From: Pseudomonas_S sp047607345
GTDB taxonomy: Bacteria > Pseudomonadota > Gammaproteobacteria > Xanthomonadales > Xanthomonadaceae
NCBI GenBank assembly: GCA_047607345.1
Contig: JASGDF010000152.1
Location: 1 to 31,016 of the forward strand
Direction: 5' to 3'
Length of the DNA stretch: 31,016 nt
Part shown: positions 30,925 through 31,016 of the stretch, piece after piece
Layout of the letters: every line of letters begins with the position of its first letter
Numbering within the stretch: position 1 is the stretch's first letter
Notes under the pieces: generated by a model
The model's input: only the letters and a program-made list of their open reading frames with translations
Told to the model about the DNA's origin: nothing
Database searches by the model: none
Position numbers and translations under genes: made by a program

Positions 30925-31016
30925 GACAATCCGCAGACGCTAGCACAGCGCCCGGCCGCGGCCTCCTGCCGAAGGTCAGGCGACCCGCGCGCGCGGCGCC
31001 GGGGCCGCGGCGCGCC
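30925..31016. other. Right window edge, no gene seen
   Basis: This is very GC-rich sequence upstream of the S9 peptidase, ending in GGCGCGCC within alternating G/C runs. No gene or clear promoter is seen. If the window is a whole contig, such a strongly structured end is a plausible assembly break. Confidence 0.4.

Overview
This is a high-GC window with the gene content and order of the family Lysobacteraceae (Xanthomonadaceae): Lysobacter, Luteimonas or close relatives. The evidence is the lptM-dapF-DUF484-xerC order close to hslV-hslU, two large TonB-dependent receptors (one Oar-like), abundant secreted peptidases, and intergenic palindromes with a GTAG foot as known from Stenotrophomonas and Xanthomonas. 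The left edge carries a 28-bp inverted repeat that cuts a HAD phosphatase gene, so the window probably begins at an assembly contig end. I see no rRNA, tRNA, prophage, CRISPR array or insertion sequence.

Layout. 1-1021 (-): truncated HAD hydrolase and a lipoprotein. 1338-4133 (+): TonB-dependent receptor behind an AT-rich, palindrome-rich leader and followed by a terminator. 4399-4863 (-): small exported protein. 4987-6492 (+) and 6541-7815 (-): a convergent pair of TPR enzymes, a sulfotransferase and an aspartyl/asparaginyl beta-hydroxylase. 7968-10779 (-): M1 metallopeptidase lipoprotein and ubiE. 10899-11845 (+): an elaA-type acetyltransferase overlapping a yeast-type cytosine deaminase. 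12141-12563 (+): a stand-alone AtpC-like epsilon subunit. 12669-14174 (-): DASS anion symporter. 14424-17531 (-): Oar-like TonB receptor, divergent from an XRE regulator at 17895-18272 (+). 18386-20675 (-): hslU, hslV and DUF3079. 20848-21237 (+): group III truncated haemoglobin. 21327-24157 (-): xerC, DUF484, dapF and lptM. 24245-24640 (-): DUF454/YbaN membrane protein behind a heptamer array. 24903-27071 (-): oligopeptidase B-like S9 peptidase. 27362-28552 (+): PLP aminotransferase. 28774-30906 (-): second S9 prolyl oligopeptidase.

The accessory logic looks like a proteolytic, peptide-scavenging lifestyle: three exported or lipid-anchored peptidases, two TonB receptors and an organic-anion symporter, set among housekeeping genes for ubiquinone, lysine/peptidoglycan precursor, chromosome dimer resolution and HslUV proteolysis.

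The most unusual content is repetitive DNA. (1) At least six GTAG-footed REP pairs or variants, plus single arms, lie in the intergenic gaps. (2) A second dispersed element, about 45 bp long, has the core hairpin GCGCACA-GGGA-TGTGCGC, which matches the ACARGGAUGU part of the in-vitro consensus for CsrA/RsmA in both sequence and fold. Copies with compensating stem changes sit between genes, nested inside REP pairs, and in frame inside two proteins (the DUF484 protein and the second S9 peptidase). (3) An 11-copy GGGATTC heptamer array abuts the start codon of the DUF454 gene, and degenerate relatives fill the hslV-hslU spacer.
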